Shown: positions 47,135 through 55,992 of the stretch, in pieces | Numbering within the stretch: the first letter of the stretch is position 1 | Layout: the number at the start of each line of letters is the position of its first letter | DNA from: Croceicoccus hydrothermalis | GTDB lineage: Bacteria > Pseudomonadota > Alphaproteobacteria > Sphingomonadales > Sphingomonadaceae | Direction of reading: 5' to 3' | NCBI RefSeq assembly: GCF_022378335.1 | Contig: NZ_JAIQCI010000004.1 | Span: 124,001 to 188,000, forward strand | Length of the DNA: 64,000 bases | The notes under the pieces: model-generated | Seen by the model: only the letters and a program-made list of their open reading frames with translations | What the model was told of the DNA's origin: nothing | The model's database searches: none | Made by a program: the position numbers and the translations under genes

Positions 47135-48033
47135 CACGCGCGGGCGTGCTGGTCGCGGCATGGACCGCGCTGGCGCTCGCGGCGCTTATCGATGTGTTTA
47201 CCGGCGATGAGCCGGAACATGTCGGCCCGCCCTTTGGGCTGCACGTGGCGGAATTGCCGCCTGCCGTCGCCGCGCCTCCACCTGTTGGCGTGACCATGGG
47301 TGATCCGCCGTTTGGCGCGGGCACCTTGCTGTCCGCGCCGCAGGCGGACCAGGTGCGGATATTTGCGCCTGTGCGTCTGTCGCCGGTGCCGGGGGACCTG
47401 TTCGCTCTCGTCAAGCTGTGGATCGTGAATACGCCGCCGCGTCACGTGGTCGTCGTCGACATGGACACCGATGAGAGTTTCGTGGGCCGTTATGGCCGCC
47501 ACCGCATCGTGCTCGCCCATGGATGCTTCCGGCTCGATGACGCGGACGGGCCGCTGCTCGCATTCTCGCGACAGGCGGGCCTGTTGCGCGACGAAGCCAA
47601 CCGGCTCGCGATCGGGGCGGGGCCGGGCCCTCAGAACATCCTGCGCGTCGGGGCGGAGGGGCTCGTCTATTTCGAGAGCATCGTCCGCGATGCGGCGGTC
47701 GAACGGCGCTGGCATGCGGTGTGCGGCGCGGGTGCGGTTGCGGCGGTGGCGGAGGTTCGCAACATTCCCATCTGTCAAAATTCGCGCGAAGAGGATGCCC
47801 GGTTGCAGGCCGCCTATGACGCCGCACTCACCGCCGAACAGAGGCGGGTCCGCACCATGCGGGACGAGGCTATGGCCCGCTGCATGGCGCGGGGCCGGTC
47901 GGAGAATCAATGCCGCGTCACGGTCCCCCCGCCGCCGCCCATTCCATCGCCCCCGCCGCCGCAGCTTGCCAAAGACGCAGCCTGGCCCGAACTGCCCTCG
48001 AACCGGCAGGAAGAATGCCGCTACCCCTCGTAA
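47131..48033 (+). CDS. Hypothetical exported protein
   Basis: An unrecognised 300-residue protein. Residues 4-23 form a hydrophobic signal or anchor. The rest is mixed alpha/beta with a few Cys, and the C-terminus is Pro-rich (about 273-290, runs of P with I and S) before 'EECRYPS'. A repeated 'R/C' pattern near 250-270 ('[16 protein letters not shown]') resembles short periplasmic motifs but no family was identified. Its ATG overlaps the mnmA stop (ATGA). It overlaps the next, opposite-strand gene by 13 nt at the ends. Confidence 0.6.
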   Translation: MTRAGVLVAAWTALALAALIDVFTGDEPEHVGPPFGLHVAELPPAVAAPPPVGVTMGDPPFGAGTLLSAPQADQVRIFAPVRLSPVPGDLFALVKLWIVNTPPRHVVVVDMDTDESFVGRYGRHRIVLAHGCFRLDDADGPLLAFSRQAGLLRDEANRLAIGAGPGPQNILRVGAEGLVYFESIVRDAAVERRWHAVCGAGAVAAVAEVRNIPICQNSREEDARLQAAYDAALTAEQRRVRTMRDEAMARCMARGRSENQCRVTVPPPPPIPSPPPPQLAKDAAWPELPSNRQEECRYPS

Positions 48034-48422
48034 GGGTCGAGCACGCAGCCATATCCCTCGCGCCATGTCGCCGTGCTCGATGCGAGCAGGGGCACGCGCG
48101 CGGTGACGCTGCGTTCGTCGGTGTCTTCGCTCAACATCACGAACTCCATGCCCGGTTCGAAATCCTTCCTGCAATCGGACAGGTCGCGCCCGCCGATGTG
48201 GCGGCATGAGCAGGCCGTGCGCGCACCGAAAGCCGTCCCCGCCCCCGCCTGCGCCGCAAGGCCGGGTTGGTAGCGATACCACGCGACCCCCGCGGCAATC
48301 ACGATGGCGAGGACGATCATCGCCACCGTGCGCGGCGGTTGCCGGATGGGATGGCGAGCCGCGGAATGCGGCGCGTCCTTGCGTTTCGGCGTGTTACTGG
48401 TGGGCATATCGGTGTCGGCCAT
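48021..48422 (-). CDS. Hypothetical membrane-anchored protein
   Basis: An unrecognised 133-residue protein. It has a polar start, one membrane helix (about 35-51) and a periplasmic part with Cys residues ('ACSCRHIGGRDLSDC', about 70-84; a further Cys near 127) that may form disulfides. A start at the second Met (48407) is equally possible. It is divergent from the serine-hydrolase gene; the 38-nt gap must hold both starts. Confidence 0.55.
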   Translation of the reverse strand: MADTDMPTSNTPKRKDAPHSAARHPIRQPPRTVAMIVLAIVIAAGVAWYRYQPGLAAQAGAGTAFGARTACSCRHIGGRDLSDCRKDFEPGMEFVMLSEDTDERSVTARVPLLASSTATWREGYGCVLDPYEG

Positions 48423-48460
48423 TGCCTTTGTCTGCGCTTCGCGGTTGAACGGGCGGCACG

Positions 48461-49582
48461 ATGATGCGCCGCCTTCCTTCTATGCTCGCCCTGCTCTGCG
48501 TGCCAGCGCTCGCCGCCTGTTCGCCACAGGAAACAGGCCCGCAGCCGCCGAGCACCGAATCGCGCGCCGCAATTGCGCCCGGTGCCGCCGTGCCGCGCGA
48601 AAAGCTCGCCTATGCCATCGACGATGTCTTTGCCGAGCGTGCGGGCGAAACGCGCGCGCTGCTGATCCTTCACGACGGGAAGGTCGTCGCGGAACGCTAT
48701 GCGGACGGGTATGATGCGGACACGGCCATGATCGGCTGGTCGATGAGCAAGACCGTGACGGGCGTGCTCATCGGCATGTTGATCGCGGACGGGGCGCTTT
48801 CGCTCGATCAGCCGGCGCCGATCCCTGCGTGGCAGCGGCCCGGCGATCCGCGCGGCGACATCACGATCCGCCATTTGCTGCAGATGCGATCGGGCCTGCG
48901 CCATGCCGAAACCGCGAGCCCGGCACAGGATGCCGACACGGTCCGCATGCTCGCGGTGGACGGGCGCGACGACATGGCCGCCTATGCCGAGACGCAGCCG
49001 CTCGACCATACCCCGGGCGCGCAATTCAACTATGCCACGCCGACGAGCGTCATCCTTGCCGATATCGCGGCGCGGGCGCTGACCCGTTCACCCGATCCCG
49101 ACCGGCGCCGCGATGCGATGCACCGCTATCTTCAGATGCGGTTGTTCGATCCCGTCGGCATGGATGCGACGATCGCGGAATATGACCGCGCGGGCACGAT
49201 GATCGGCGGAAGCATGATCCACGCCCCGGCGCGCGACTGGGCGAAATTCGGGGAGATGCTGCGCCTTGGCGGCATGGCGAACGGGGCGCAGATCGTGCCG
49301 CGCGGCTGGGTGCGGTTCATGACGACGTCATCGCCCGGCGATCCGGCCTATGGCGGGCATGTCTGGCTCAACCACCCGCGGCCGGAGGGGCGCAATGCGG
49401 TGCTGTTTCCCGCCGATGCGCCGGACACGCTGTTTGCCGCACTCGGCCATAGGGGACAGTTCACGATCGTTTCGCCCGAACAGAAGCTGACCATCGTGCG
49501 GCTCGGCAATTCGGACCGGGCGCAGATGGACGCGCTCAATACCGCATTGCGCGAAATCGTGACGCTGTTCCCGATTCAATAG
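48461..49582 (+). CDS. Lipoprotein-like serine hydrolase (class C beta-lactamase fold)
   Basis: A 373-residue serine hydrolase of the beta-lactamase/6-aminohexanoate-dimer-hydrolase type. The signal peptide ends in 'PALAAC' (Cys20), so it is probably a lipoprotein. The active-site SxxK is S94-M-S-K97, the Tyr motif is in 'QFNYATPTS' and the third element is near 'LGHRGQF' (His-Arg-Gly in place of KTG). It more likely cleaves an ester or amide in envelope material than beta-lactams; that is inference. Its stop overlaps the PhzF stop on the opposite strand by 7 nt. Confidence 0.85.
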   Translation: MMRRLPSMLALLCVPALAACSPQETGPQPPSTESRAAIAPGAAVPREKLAYAIDDVFAERAGETRALLILHDGKVVAERYADGYDADTAMIGWSMSKTVTGVLIGMLIADGALSLDQPAPIPAWQRPGDPRGDITIRHLLQMRSGLRHAETASPAQDADTVRMLAVDGRDDMAAYAETQPLDHTPGAQFNYATPTSVILADIAARALTRSPDPDRRRDAMHRYLQMRLFDPVGMDATIAEYDRAGTMIGGSMIHAPARDWAKFGEMLRLGGMANGAQIVPRGWVRFMTTSSPGDPAYGGHVWLNHPRPEGRNAVLFPADAPDTLFAALGHRGQFTIVSPEQKLTIVRLGNSDRAQMDALNTALREIVTLFPIQ

Positions 49583-50376
49583 GCGAATTCGCCCGTCACC
49601 ACCGTCACGCACGGCCCGCCCAGCCACGCCGTGTCGCCATCGAGCCGGCAGATCAGCCGCCCGCCCCTGCGCGAGGCCTGAAACGCGGTGAATTCCGCCC
49701 GGCCCAGCCGCCCGGCCCAGAACGGGGTGAGCGCGGCATGCGCGCTTCCGGTGACGCTGTCCTCCGCGACGCCGGCGCCGGGAACGAAAACGCGGCTGAC
49801 CACGTCGGTTGCGGAACCGGGCGCGGTGCAGATGAACTGCGCATCGCCCAGCGCGGCGAGCGCGGCCATGTCGGGACGCAAGGCGCGCACGGCCTCCTCG
49901 CTGTCATAGAGGAATATGTCGTAGCCATCGGGGTGGCGCTGAATCGCCTGCGGCATCGCGCCGAGCCCGGCAACGGCGGCGGGCCATTCGCCAGGCTGCG
50001 TCGGAATGGCGGGAAGCGCGAGCTCGTAACCCTCACCACCCTCGCCTTGTCGCCGCACGCGCAGCACGCCGGCCCGCCGCGTGGCAAAGCGCAGTTCCGC
50101 GCCGCCGTCACAGGTGAGCAGCGCATGCCCCGCCGCCAGCGTCGCATGACCACACAGTCGGATCTCCGTCTCCGGCGTGAACCAGCGCAGATGATAATCG
50201 GCCTCCTCCCCCTCATACGGCACGACGAAGGCGGTTTCGGCAAAATTGTTCTCCTCGCCGATGCGCTGCATCGTGGCATCGTCGGGGAAGGCATCGAACA
50301 GCATGACGGCGGCCTGGTTGCCTTCGAACGCGCGGGCGGCGAAGGCATCGACGTGCCAGTATGGTATGCGGGGCAT
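49576..50376 (-). CDS. PhzF-family isomerase-like protein
   Basis: A 266-residue member of the PhzF family, an epimerase-like fold found in many bacteria without phenazine synthesis. Features include 'VDAFAARAFEGNQAAVMLF' (about 9-27), catalytic Glu47 in 'NNFAETAFV', 'RWFTPETEIRLCGHATLAAGHAL' and 'GVAEDSVTGSAHAALTPFW'. The substrate is unknown. It is followed upstream by the CDF transporter gene, 6 nt away, on the same strand. Confidence 0.9.
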   Translation of the reverse strand: MPRIPYWHVDAFAARAFEGNQAAVMLFDAFPDDATMQRIGEENNFAETAFVVPYEGEEADYHLRWFTPETEIRLCGHATLAAGHALLTCDGGAELRFATRRAGVLRVRRQGEGGEGYELALPAIPTQPGEWPAAVAGLGAMPQAIQRHPDGYDIFLYDSEEAVRALRPDMAALAALGDAQFICTAPGSATDVVSRVFVPGAGVAEDSVTGSAHAALTPFWAGRLGRAEFTAFQASRRGGRLICRLDGDTAWLGGPCVTVVTGEFAY

Positions 50377-50382
50377 GGCGGG

Positions 50383-51408
50383 TTATCCCTGTGCCTGGGT
50401 TTCGGGGAAATCGGCATCGACTCCTGCGGTGAGGAGATCCACCGGGCGCTCCACACCGGTTTCGACATGGCCGTCGGGGTCGGGATGGATGAGAAATTCC
50501 GTCCCCGGAAATTCGAGCGCCAGCGCGGCCTCGATCTCGTCCATCACCTGATGCGCGGCGGCGACGGTCATCTGCCCGTCGACATTCACATGGAATTGCG
50601 CGAAATCATGGGTGCCGCTCGTCCGCGTGCGCAGATCGTGCACGCCGCGCAGCGCCGGATGATCCCTCATAAGGTCGAGCAGCCTTTCGCGGCGTTCGAC
50701 CGGCCATTCCCGATCCATCAGATTATCGACCGCGTCCCGGATTGCCCCCCATGCATTCCACGCCAGCCAGACCGCAATGCCCAGCGCGAAGACCGGGTCC
50801 GCCCCGGTAATGCCGACATATTGGTCGAGCATCAGCGCAGCGATCACCGCGAAATTGAGCAACAGGTCGGAACGGTAATGCACATGGTCGGTCTGTATCG
50901 CGAGGCTTCCCGTGCGGCGGATGACATGGCGTTGCCACAACAGCAGGCCCAGCGTCGCGACCATGGCGATCGCCGATACGGCAATGCCGCTTTCCGCGGC
51001 CTGTGCCCGTGCGCCGCCCAGCCATTGTTCCATCGCGCGGGCGGCGATGCCGACGGAGGAAATGGAGATCAGCACCACCTGCACCAGCGCGGCGAGCGCC
51101 TCCGCCTTGCCATGGCCGAAGCGGTGATCGTGATCGGCAGGCTGCGCCGCGACCCACACGCCGACCAGGGTCGCAAGGCTCGCCACGAGGTCGAGCGCGG
51201 TATCGGCAAGGCTGCCCAGCATCGCGGCCGACCCGGTCTGCCACACCGCCCATAGCTTGAGCACGAGCAACAGCCCGGCCACCGCCATGCTGCCGACGGC
51301 CGCGCTCCGGGTGAGCGAGGCGCGCGCCGCCGCGTCGGTCGCGGCGGGGACAGCTGCGGCAGGGGCAGGTGCGGCAGGGGCAGGTGCGGCAGGGGGCGCG
51401 GTGTCCAT
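50383..51408 (-). CDS. Cation diffusion facilitator (metal efflux) transporter
   Basis: A CDF-family divalent-metal/proton antiporter of 341 residues. It has six membrane segments (about 30-230) with 'SLADTALDLVASLATLVGVW' and 'DHDHRFGHGKAEALAALVQ' (metal-site His/Asp), 'TDHVHYRSDLLLNFAVI', and a C-terminal cytoplasmic domain ending in His/Asp-rich 'EFLIHPDPDGHVETG'. The start at ATG 51408 puts a Pro/Ala repeat at residues about 4-19, encoded by a 15-bp tandem repeat. Metal specificity is not clear; Fe or Zn are possible. Confidence 0.9.
   Translation of the reverse strand: MDTAPPAAPAPAAPAPAAAVPAATDAAARASLTRSAAVGSMAVAGLLLVLKLWAVWQTGSAAMLGSLADTALDLVASLATLVGVWVAAQPADHDHRFGHGKAEALAALVQVVLISISSVGIAARAMEQWLGGARAQAAESGIAVSAIAMVATLGLLLWQRHVIRRTGSLAIQTDHVHYRSDLLLNFAVIAALMLDQYVGITGADPVFALGIAVWLAWNAWGAIRDAVDNLMDREWPVERRERLLDLMRDHPALRGVHDLRTRTSGTHDFAQFHVNVDGQMTVAAAHQVMDEIEAALALEFPGTEFLIHPDPDGHVETGVERPVDLLTAGVDADFPETQAQG
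51356..51395. repeat. 15-bp tandem repeat in the CDF gene
   Basis: GCGGCAGGGGCAGGT occurs at 51356-51370 and 51371-51385, with a 10-bp partial copy at 51386-51395. In the minus-strand frame it encodes a Pro-Ala repeat in the N-terminal tail of the metal transporter. It may vary in copy number between strains without shifting the frame. Confidence 0.85.
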
Positions 51409-51418
51409 GAAACGCCGT

Positions 51419-52048
51419 TTACGGGTAGAGCATCGCGCTCGTCCAGCCGCCATCGGCGGGGCGAAACACGCGGCGTTCGTGCAGGCGGTGGGGCCGGTCG
51501 CTCCAGAATTCGATGGCATCCGGGGTGAGCCGGAACCCGGACCAGTGTCCGGGACGCGGCACGTCCTGGCCTTCGTAACGTTCGCGCGCCTGTTCGAAAC
51601 GGTCGACGAAATCCTGCCGGTCCGGCAATGGCGAAGACTGGTCTGAGGCATGGGCACCCAATTGCGAATCGCGCGAACGGCTCGCGAAATAGGCATCGGC
51701 TTCCTCGTCCGATACCTGCGCGACGCGGCCGGTGATGCGGATCTGCCGGCGCAGGCTTTTCCAGTGAAACAGCAGCGCGGCTTGCGGATTGGCGAGCAAT
51801 TCGCCGGCCTTGCGGCTGGTCAGGTTGGTGTAGAACACGAAACCGCCCGGCCCGCCATTTGCCGTCCCGTCCTCATGCCCCTTGAGCAGGACCATGCGCA
51901 CCGACGGCGCGCCATCGGGCGTGGCCGTGGCCAAAGCCACCGCATTGCCGTCATTGGGTTCGGATGCGCGCGCCTCTGCCATCCATTGCGCGAACAACCC
52001 GTGCGGGTCATGCGCGGGGATGGTGGTCTCGTTCGAAATTTCGGTCAT
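51419..52048 (-). CDS. pdxH: Pyridoxamine 5'-phosphate oxidase
   Basis: PdxH oxidises PNP or PMP to pyridoxal 5'-phosphate using FMN. The 209-residue product has the FMN-binding 'PSVRMVLLKGHED' (about 50-62) and 'FVFYTNLTSRKAGEL', and the conserved 'FWSDRPHRLHERRVFRP' near the C-terminus. I start at ATG 52048, which has an AAAGGA ribosome site 7 nt upstream; the Met 6 nt earlier is too close to it. The Met at 52177 would add 43 odd residues. Confidence 0.93.
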   Translation of the reverse strand: MTEISNETTIPAHDPHGLFAQWMAEARASEPNDGNAVALATATPDGAPSVRMVLLKGHEDGTANGGPGGFVFYTNLTSRKAGELLANPQAALLFHWKSLRRQIRITGRVAQVSDEEADAYFASRSRDSQLGAHASDQSSPLPDRQDFVDRFEQARERYEGQDVPRPGHWSGFRLTPDAIEFWSDRPHRLHERRVFRPADGGWTSAMLYP

Positions 52049-52219
52049 TGGCATGTCCTTTGCCGCGATGCGTGGCGTCTCGTAAATGAAGCGCGCCGGA
52101 TGCGCAAAGCGTTCCCTTGCTCCCATCGAGCTTGCCGGGGACGCCGGGCGCATTGGGTATTGCCGCGTATCGCGCATTGAAACATTGCCTATCGCCCGCG
52201 CGCACCCTAGCTATCGGGC

Positions 52220-53176
52220 ATGGCTGATCCCTATTCCACCCTCGGCGTTGCGCGCGGCGCCACCGAAAAAGATATCAAGTCCGCCTATCGCAAGCTGGCC
52301 AAGGAGTTGCACCCCGATCGCAACGCCGACAACCCGAAGGCGGCGGAACGGTTTTCGGACGTGACGAAGGCGTATGACCTCCTGTCCGACAAGGACAAGC
52401 GCGCCCGGTTCGACCGCGGGGAAATCGACATGAACGGCGATCCGACATCGCCCTTCGGCTATGGCCGGGGCGGAGCGGGCGGCGGCGGCGGTTTTCGCGG
52501 CGGCGATCCGCGCGCGGGCATGGGCGGAATGGGCGGCGGGATGCACGCCGAAGAGGTCGACCTGTCCGATTTGTTCGAAGGGATCTTCGGCGGCGGTCGC
52601 TCGTCCGGAATGGGTGGGGCCGGAATGGGCGGAGGACGCCGACGCGGCCCCGCGGCCAAGGGGGCGAACGTGCAATATCGCCTCGCCGTGACGCTTCCCG
52701 ATCTCGCCAATCTCGAAACGCAGCGGATCACGCTCGCCGATGGGAAGACCATCGATTTGAAACTGCCGCCAGGGGCCGAAGATGGCACGCAGATGCGCCT
52801 TTCCGGCAAGGGCGAGGCAGGGCCGGGCGGCCATGGCGATGCGATCGTCACCATCGTGGAAAAGCCGCATCCCATTTTCCGCCGCGACGATGATGCGGTG
52901 CGGATCGACCTTCCCATCACGCTGGACGAGGCGGTGAACGGCGCCAAGGTCAAGGTTCCCACGGTCGAGGGGCCGGTGATGTTGACCATCGCACCGGGGA
53001 GTTCGTCGGGCCGGGTGCTGCGCCTCAAGGGGCGGGGCTTTACCCGCAAGGCCGGGGGGCGGGGCGATCAGCTGGTGACGCTGGTCATCGACTTGCCTGA
53101 AAACGATTCCGATCTGAAAGCCCGCCTCGACGGGTGGCAGGATACCCGTTCGGTCAGGGCAAAGCTGGGCGTGTGA
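52220..53176 (+). CDS. DnaJ-type co-chaperone (CbpA-like)
   Basis: A 318-residue DnaJ-class protein without the zinc-finger domain, so CbpA-like. The J-domain (about 1-65) has the HPD motif at 31-33. A Gly-rich region follows (about 75-145, with a Met/Gly-rich segment), then the two C-terminal substrate-binding beta domains ('DGKTIDLKLPPGAEDGTQMRLSGKG', 'ITLDEAVNGAKVKVPTV'). It stimulates DnaK-type Hsp70. Its stop overlaps the next gene's GTG by 4 nt. Confidence 0.92.
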   Translation: MADPYSTLGVARGATEKDIKSAYRKLAKELHPDRNADNPKAAERFSDVTKAYDLLSDKDKRARFDRGEIDMNGDPTSPFGYGRGGAGGGGGFRGGDPRAGMGGMGGGMHAEEVDLSDLFEGIFGGGRSSGMGGAGMGGGRRRGPAAKGANVQYRLAVTLPDLANLETQRITLADGKTIDLKLPPGAEDGTQMRLSGKGEAGPGGHGDAIVTIVEKPHPIFRRDDDAVRIDLPITLDEAVNGAKVKVPTVEGPVMLTIAPGSSSGRVLRLKGRGFTRKAGGRGDQLVTLVIDLPENDSDLKARLDGWQDTRSVRAKLGV

Positions 53177-54210
53177 GGCCGCCCCCGCCCCGCGAAGAGG
53201 GCGATTCCGCCTCCGCCCACCCGGCCGAGTTCACGCCAGAGGGGCGCCGCCGCCATGCCGCCCATCTGCGCGCCGAATTGCGCAAGGGCATCCGTCTTGC
53301 AAAACAGGAAGTCGGGCCGGGTTCGCGCTTTTTCGCCATTGCGAAACGCGTGTGGACCGGCGCCTATAACGACGGGTTCATCCATGCGGGCAATCTCGCC
53401 TATATGGCGATCCTGTCGCTGTTTCCGTTTTTCATAACCGGGGCGGCGATCTTCTCGCTGTTCGGCGATGCCAGCGACCGGACCGCGGCGATCAATGCCT
53501 TTCTCCTCGCCGTGCCGGGCGTGGTCGCCGACGTGATCGAACCCGTCGCCCGCGACGTCGTCGGCGCGCGCAATGGCTGGCTGTTATGGGCAGGCGCCCT
53601 GTTCGGCTTCTGGACCGTGGGCAGCCTGATCGGGACCATTCGCGATATTCTTCACCGCGCCTATGGCACGCAGCCGACGATCGGTTTCCTGCGTCAGCGG
53701 CTCTTTTTCGCAGGGGTCGTGGTCGGCGCGGTCATGCTGTTGATGATGAGCCTTGCCGCGCAATTCTTCATTTCCGCCGCGCAGGAGGTGATCGGCGCCT
53801 GGTTTCCGGAGGCGAGCGGTCTGATCGGCACGCTGGCGCTGTCGCGCTTCATTCCCGGTTTCGGGCTGTTGCTGTCGCTATGGTTGTTGTTCCTGTCACT
53901 CACGCCGAAGAGATATCGGGGGCGCGACTATCCCAAATGGCCGGGCGCGGTGCTGGTGACCGCATGGTGGATCACGGTCAGCACCACCCTGCCCCCGGCG
54001 CTGCGGCTGATGTTTGCGTATAATCTTACCTATGGCAGCCTTGCCGGGGTGATGATCGCCCTTTTCTTTTTCTGGCTGGTGGGTCTAGGGCTGGTGGTGG
54101 GTGCGGAATTGAATGCCGCGCTTGCCGAAACGCCCGAAGAGCGCGAGGTCAGGCGCGAAACCGAGATTCCGAAATCAAGAGCCAAGACAGATGCGGACAC
54201 ACATAAATGA
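53173..54210 (+). CDS. YihY/BrkB family membrane protein
   Basis: A 345-residue integral membrane protein of the YihY (BrkB) family, often annotated as ribonuclease BN by old error; function is unresolved. The GTG at 53173 overlaps the DnaJ stop. After a 75-residue cytoplasmic N-terminus there are about six membrane helices, with 'GNLAYMAILSLFPFFI', 'LSLWLLFLSLTPKRY' and 'FFFWLVGLGLVVGAELNAAL' as family landmarks. The charged C-terminus ends in 'DADTHK'. The stop overlaps fabI (ATGA). Confidence 0.9.
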   Translation: MRPPPPREEGDSASAHPAEFTPEGRRRHAAHLRAELRKGIRLAKQEVGPGSRFFAIAKRVWTGAYNDGFIHAGNLAYMAILSLFPFFITGAAIFSLFGDASDRTAAINAFLLAVPGVVADVIEPVARDVVGARNGWLLWAGALFGFWTVGSLIGTIRDILHRAYGTQPTIGFLRQRLFFAGVVVGAVMLLMMSLAAQFFISAAQEVIGAWFPEASGLIGTLALSRFIPGFGLLLSLWLLFLSLTPKRYRGRDYPKWPGAVLVTAWWITVSTTLPPALRLMFAYNLTYGSLAGVMIALFFFWLVGLGLVVGAELNAALAETPEEREVRRETEIPKSRAKTDADTHK

Positions 54211-55043
54211 CAACTGAAACCGGACAGAATAACCCGGCAACCGGCAATCTGATGCAGGGAAAGCGTGGTCTCATCATGGGGCTGGCGAACGATAAGTCGC
54301 TGGCGTGGGGCATCGCCCGCGCCCTGCGTGCGCAGGGGGCCGAGCTCGCCTTTTCGTATCAGGGCGAGGCGCTGGCCAAGCGGGTGAAACCCCTCGCCGA
54401 AAGCCTGGGCAGCGATTTCCTCATCGAATGCGACGTGTCCGACATGGATCAGCTCGACACGGCCTTCACCACGCTGCAGCAACGGTGGGACAGCCTCGAT
54501 TTCATCGTCCATGCCATCGGTTTTTCGGACAAGACCGAATTGCGCGGGCAATATGTCGATACCAGCCTCGACAATTTCCTGAAAACGATGAACATTTCCG
54601 CCTACAGCCTCGTCGCCGTGACGAAGCGGGCGATGCCGCTCATGCGCGATGGCGGTTCGATCGTCACGCTCACTTACTACGGCGCGGAAAAGGTCATCCC
54701 GCATTATAACGTCATGGGCGTGGCGAAGGCCGCGTTGGAGACGAGCGTGCAATATCTCGCCAACGATCTGGGTCCGAAGAACATTCGCGTAAACGCGATC
54801 TCCGCCGGTCCGATCAAGACCCTGGCGGCGAGCGGGATCGGCGATTTCCGCTACATCCTGAAATGGAACGAGCTCAATTCGCCGATGCGCCGCAATGTCA
54901 CGATCGAGGATGTCGGCGGCGCGGGGCTCTACCTGCTATCCGATCTGTCGAGCGGGGTCACGGGCGAGGTGCATCATGTCGATGCCGGCTATCACCTCAT
55001 CGGCATGAAGCAGGAAGATGCGCCCGATATCGCGCTGAGTTGA
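54207..55043 (+). CDS. fabI: Enoyl-[acyl-carrier-protein] reductase (NADH)
   Basis: FabI reduces trans-2-enoyl-ACP in fatty acid synthesis. The 278-residue product has the FabI-type cofactor site 'GLANDKSLAWGIA' (about 25-37), 'DFIVHAIGFSDKTELRG' and the catalytic Tyr and Lys in 'YNVMGVAK' (about 171-178; 'YYGAEKVIPHY' precedes it). It starts inside the YihY gene's end and its stop shares a base with the next gene's ATG. It is the target class of diazaborine and triclosan, by family knowledge. Confidence 0.95.
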   Translation: MTTETGQNNPATGNLMQGKRGLIMGLANDKSLAWGIARALRAQGAELAFSYQGEALAKRVKPLAESLGSDFLIECDVSDMDQLDTAFTTLQQRWDSLDFIVHAIGFSDKTELRGQYVDTSLDNFLKTMNISAYSLVAVTKRAMPLMRDGGSIVTLTYYGAEKVIPHYNVMGVAKAALETSVQYLANDLGPKNIRVNAISAGPIKTLAASGIGDFRYILKWNELNSPMRRNVTIEDVGGAGLYLLSDLSSGVTGEVHHVDAGYHLIGMKQEDAPDIALS

Positions 55044-55984
55044 TGGCGGCGGGCGCCCTGCCCTTCCCCCGCGCGATGCGCCGGGGCGCGGCGGTCCTCG
55101 CGGCGCTGGGGCTGCTCTGCGGGGCGCAGGCGCAGGCGAATGACAAGCAGGACGCGCTGCGGCAGATTGCGCGGCTCGACCGGACGATTGCCGCGATCGG
55201 GCACCGGCTCGCGCGTGCCAATGTCGCGCGTTGTGCCGACCGTGCCTTTCTTCCGGGCTTCAGCGTGCACGATCTGTCGCAATATTCGGCCTCGTTCCGT
55301 GATGCGGCGGTCGCGCAATTCGCGCTCGATGCGGGGCCGCGTATCCTCGCCGTGGTTCCGGGCGGCGCCGCGGACCGCGCGGGTCTGCGCGAAGGTGACG
55401 TGTTGCGCGCGCTGGACGGCGTTCGTGTGAACACATCGGCCGGCGATGATGAGGGGGCGAGCAAAGCCGGGATCGAGGCGATCGAAGAGGCCGTGATGGC
55501 CGCGTTCGCCGATGGCCGTGCTAAGCTCGACATCATGCGCAACGGTCATGTCATGACGGTCGACATTGTGGGAGAGCCCGGCTGCGCCACGCGCTTTCAC
55601 CTCGAACCGTCGGCGACATTGAACGCGCGCGCGGACGGCACCTTTGTCGTCGTGACCACGGCAATCTCCGGCGTAGTGCGCAACGAAGACGAGCTCGCCG
55701 CCGTGCTGGCCCATGAGCTGGCGCATAATACGCTGCGCCACCGGGCCTATCTCGATCGGGTGGGGCGCCGATCTGCGAATGTCCGCGCGACCGAGATCGC
55801 CGCTGATCGCGAAAGTATCCACCTGCTCGACAATGCAGGCTACGATCCGGCGGGCGCGGTCCGGTTCTGGGAACATTTCGGACCACGCAGGCGCACGCTG
55901 TTTGCTGGCCGCGATCATCCCGGCTGGCGTACGCGCGTGCGGTTCATGCGCGACGAGATTGCGCGTTTACCCTCCGGCGGGTAG
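55043..55984 (+). CDS. M48-type metallopeptidase with PDZ domain
   Basis: A 313-residue exported protease. A signal peptide (about 15-33) leads to a helical region, a PDZ-like domain (about 100-185, 'ILAVVPGGAADRAGLREGDVLRALDGVRV') and an M48-type catalytic domain with HELAH (224-228) and the third ligand region 'ATEIAADRESIHLLDNAGYDP'. It resembles periplasmic quality-control proteases such as BepA, but with a PDZ domain before the catalytic part in place of TPR repeats. The ATG overlaps the fabI stop by one base. Confidence 0.85.
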   Translation: MAAGALPFPRAMRRGAAVLAALGLLCGAQAQANDKQDALRQIARLDRTIAAIGHRLARANVARCADRAFLPGFSVHDLSQYSASFRDAAVAQFALDAGPRILAVVPGGAADRAGLREGDVLRALDGVRVNTSAGDDEGASKAGIEAIEEAVMAAFADGRAKLDIMRNGHVMTVDIVGEPGCATRFHLEPSATLNARADGTFVVVTTAISGVVRNEDELAAVLAHELAHNTLRHRAYLDRVGRRSANVRATEIAADRESIHLLDNAGYDPAGAVRFWEHFGPRRRTLFAGRDHPGWRTRVRFMRDEIARLPSGG

Positions 55985-55992
55985 GCGCGGCC

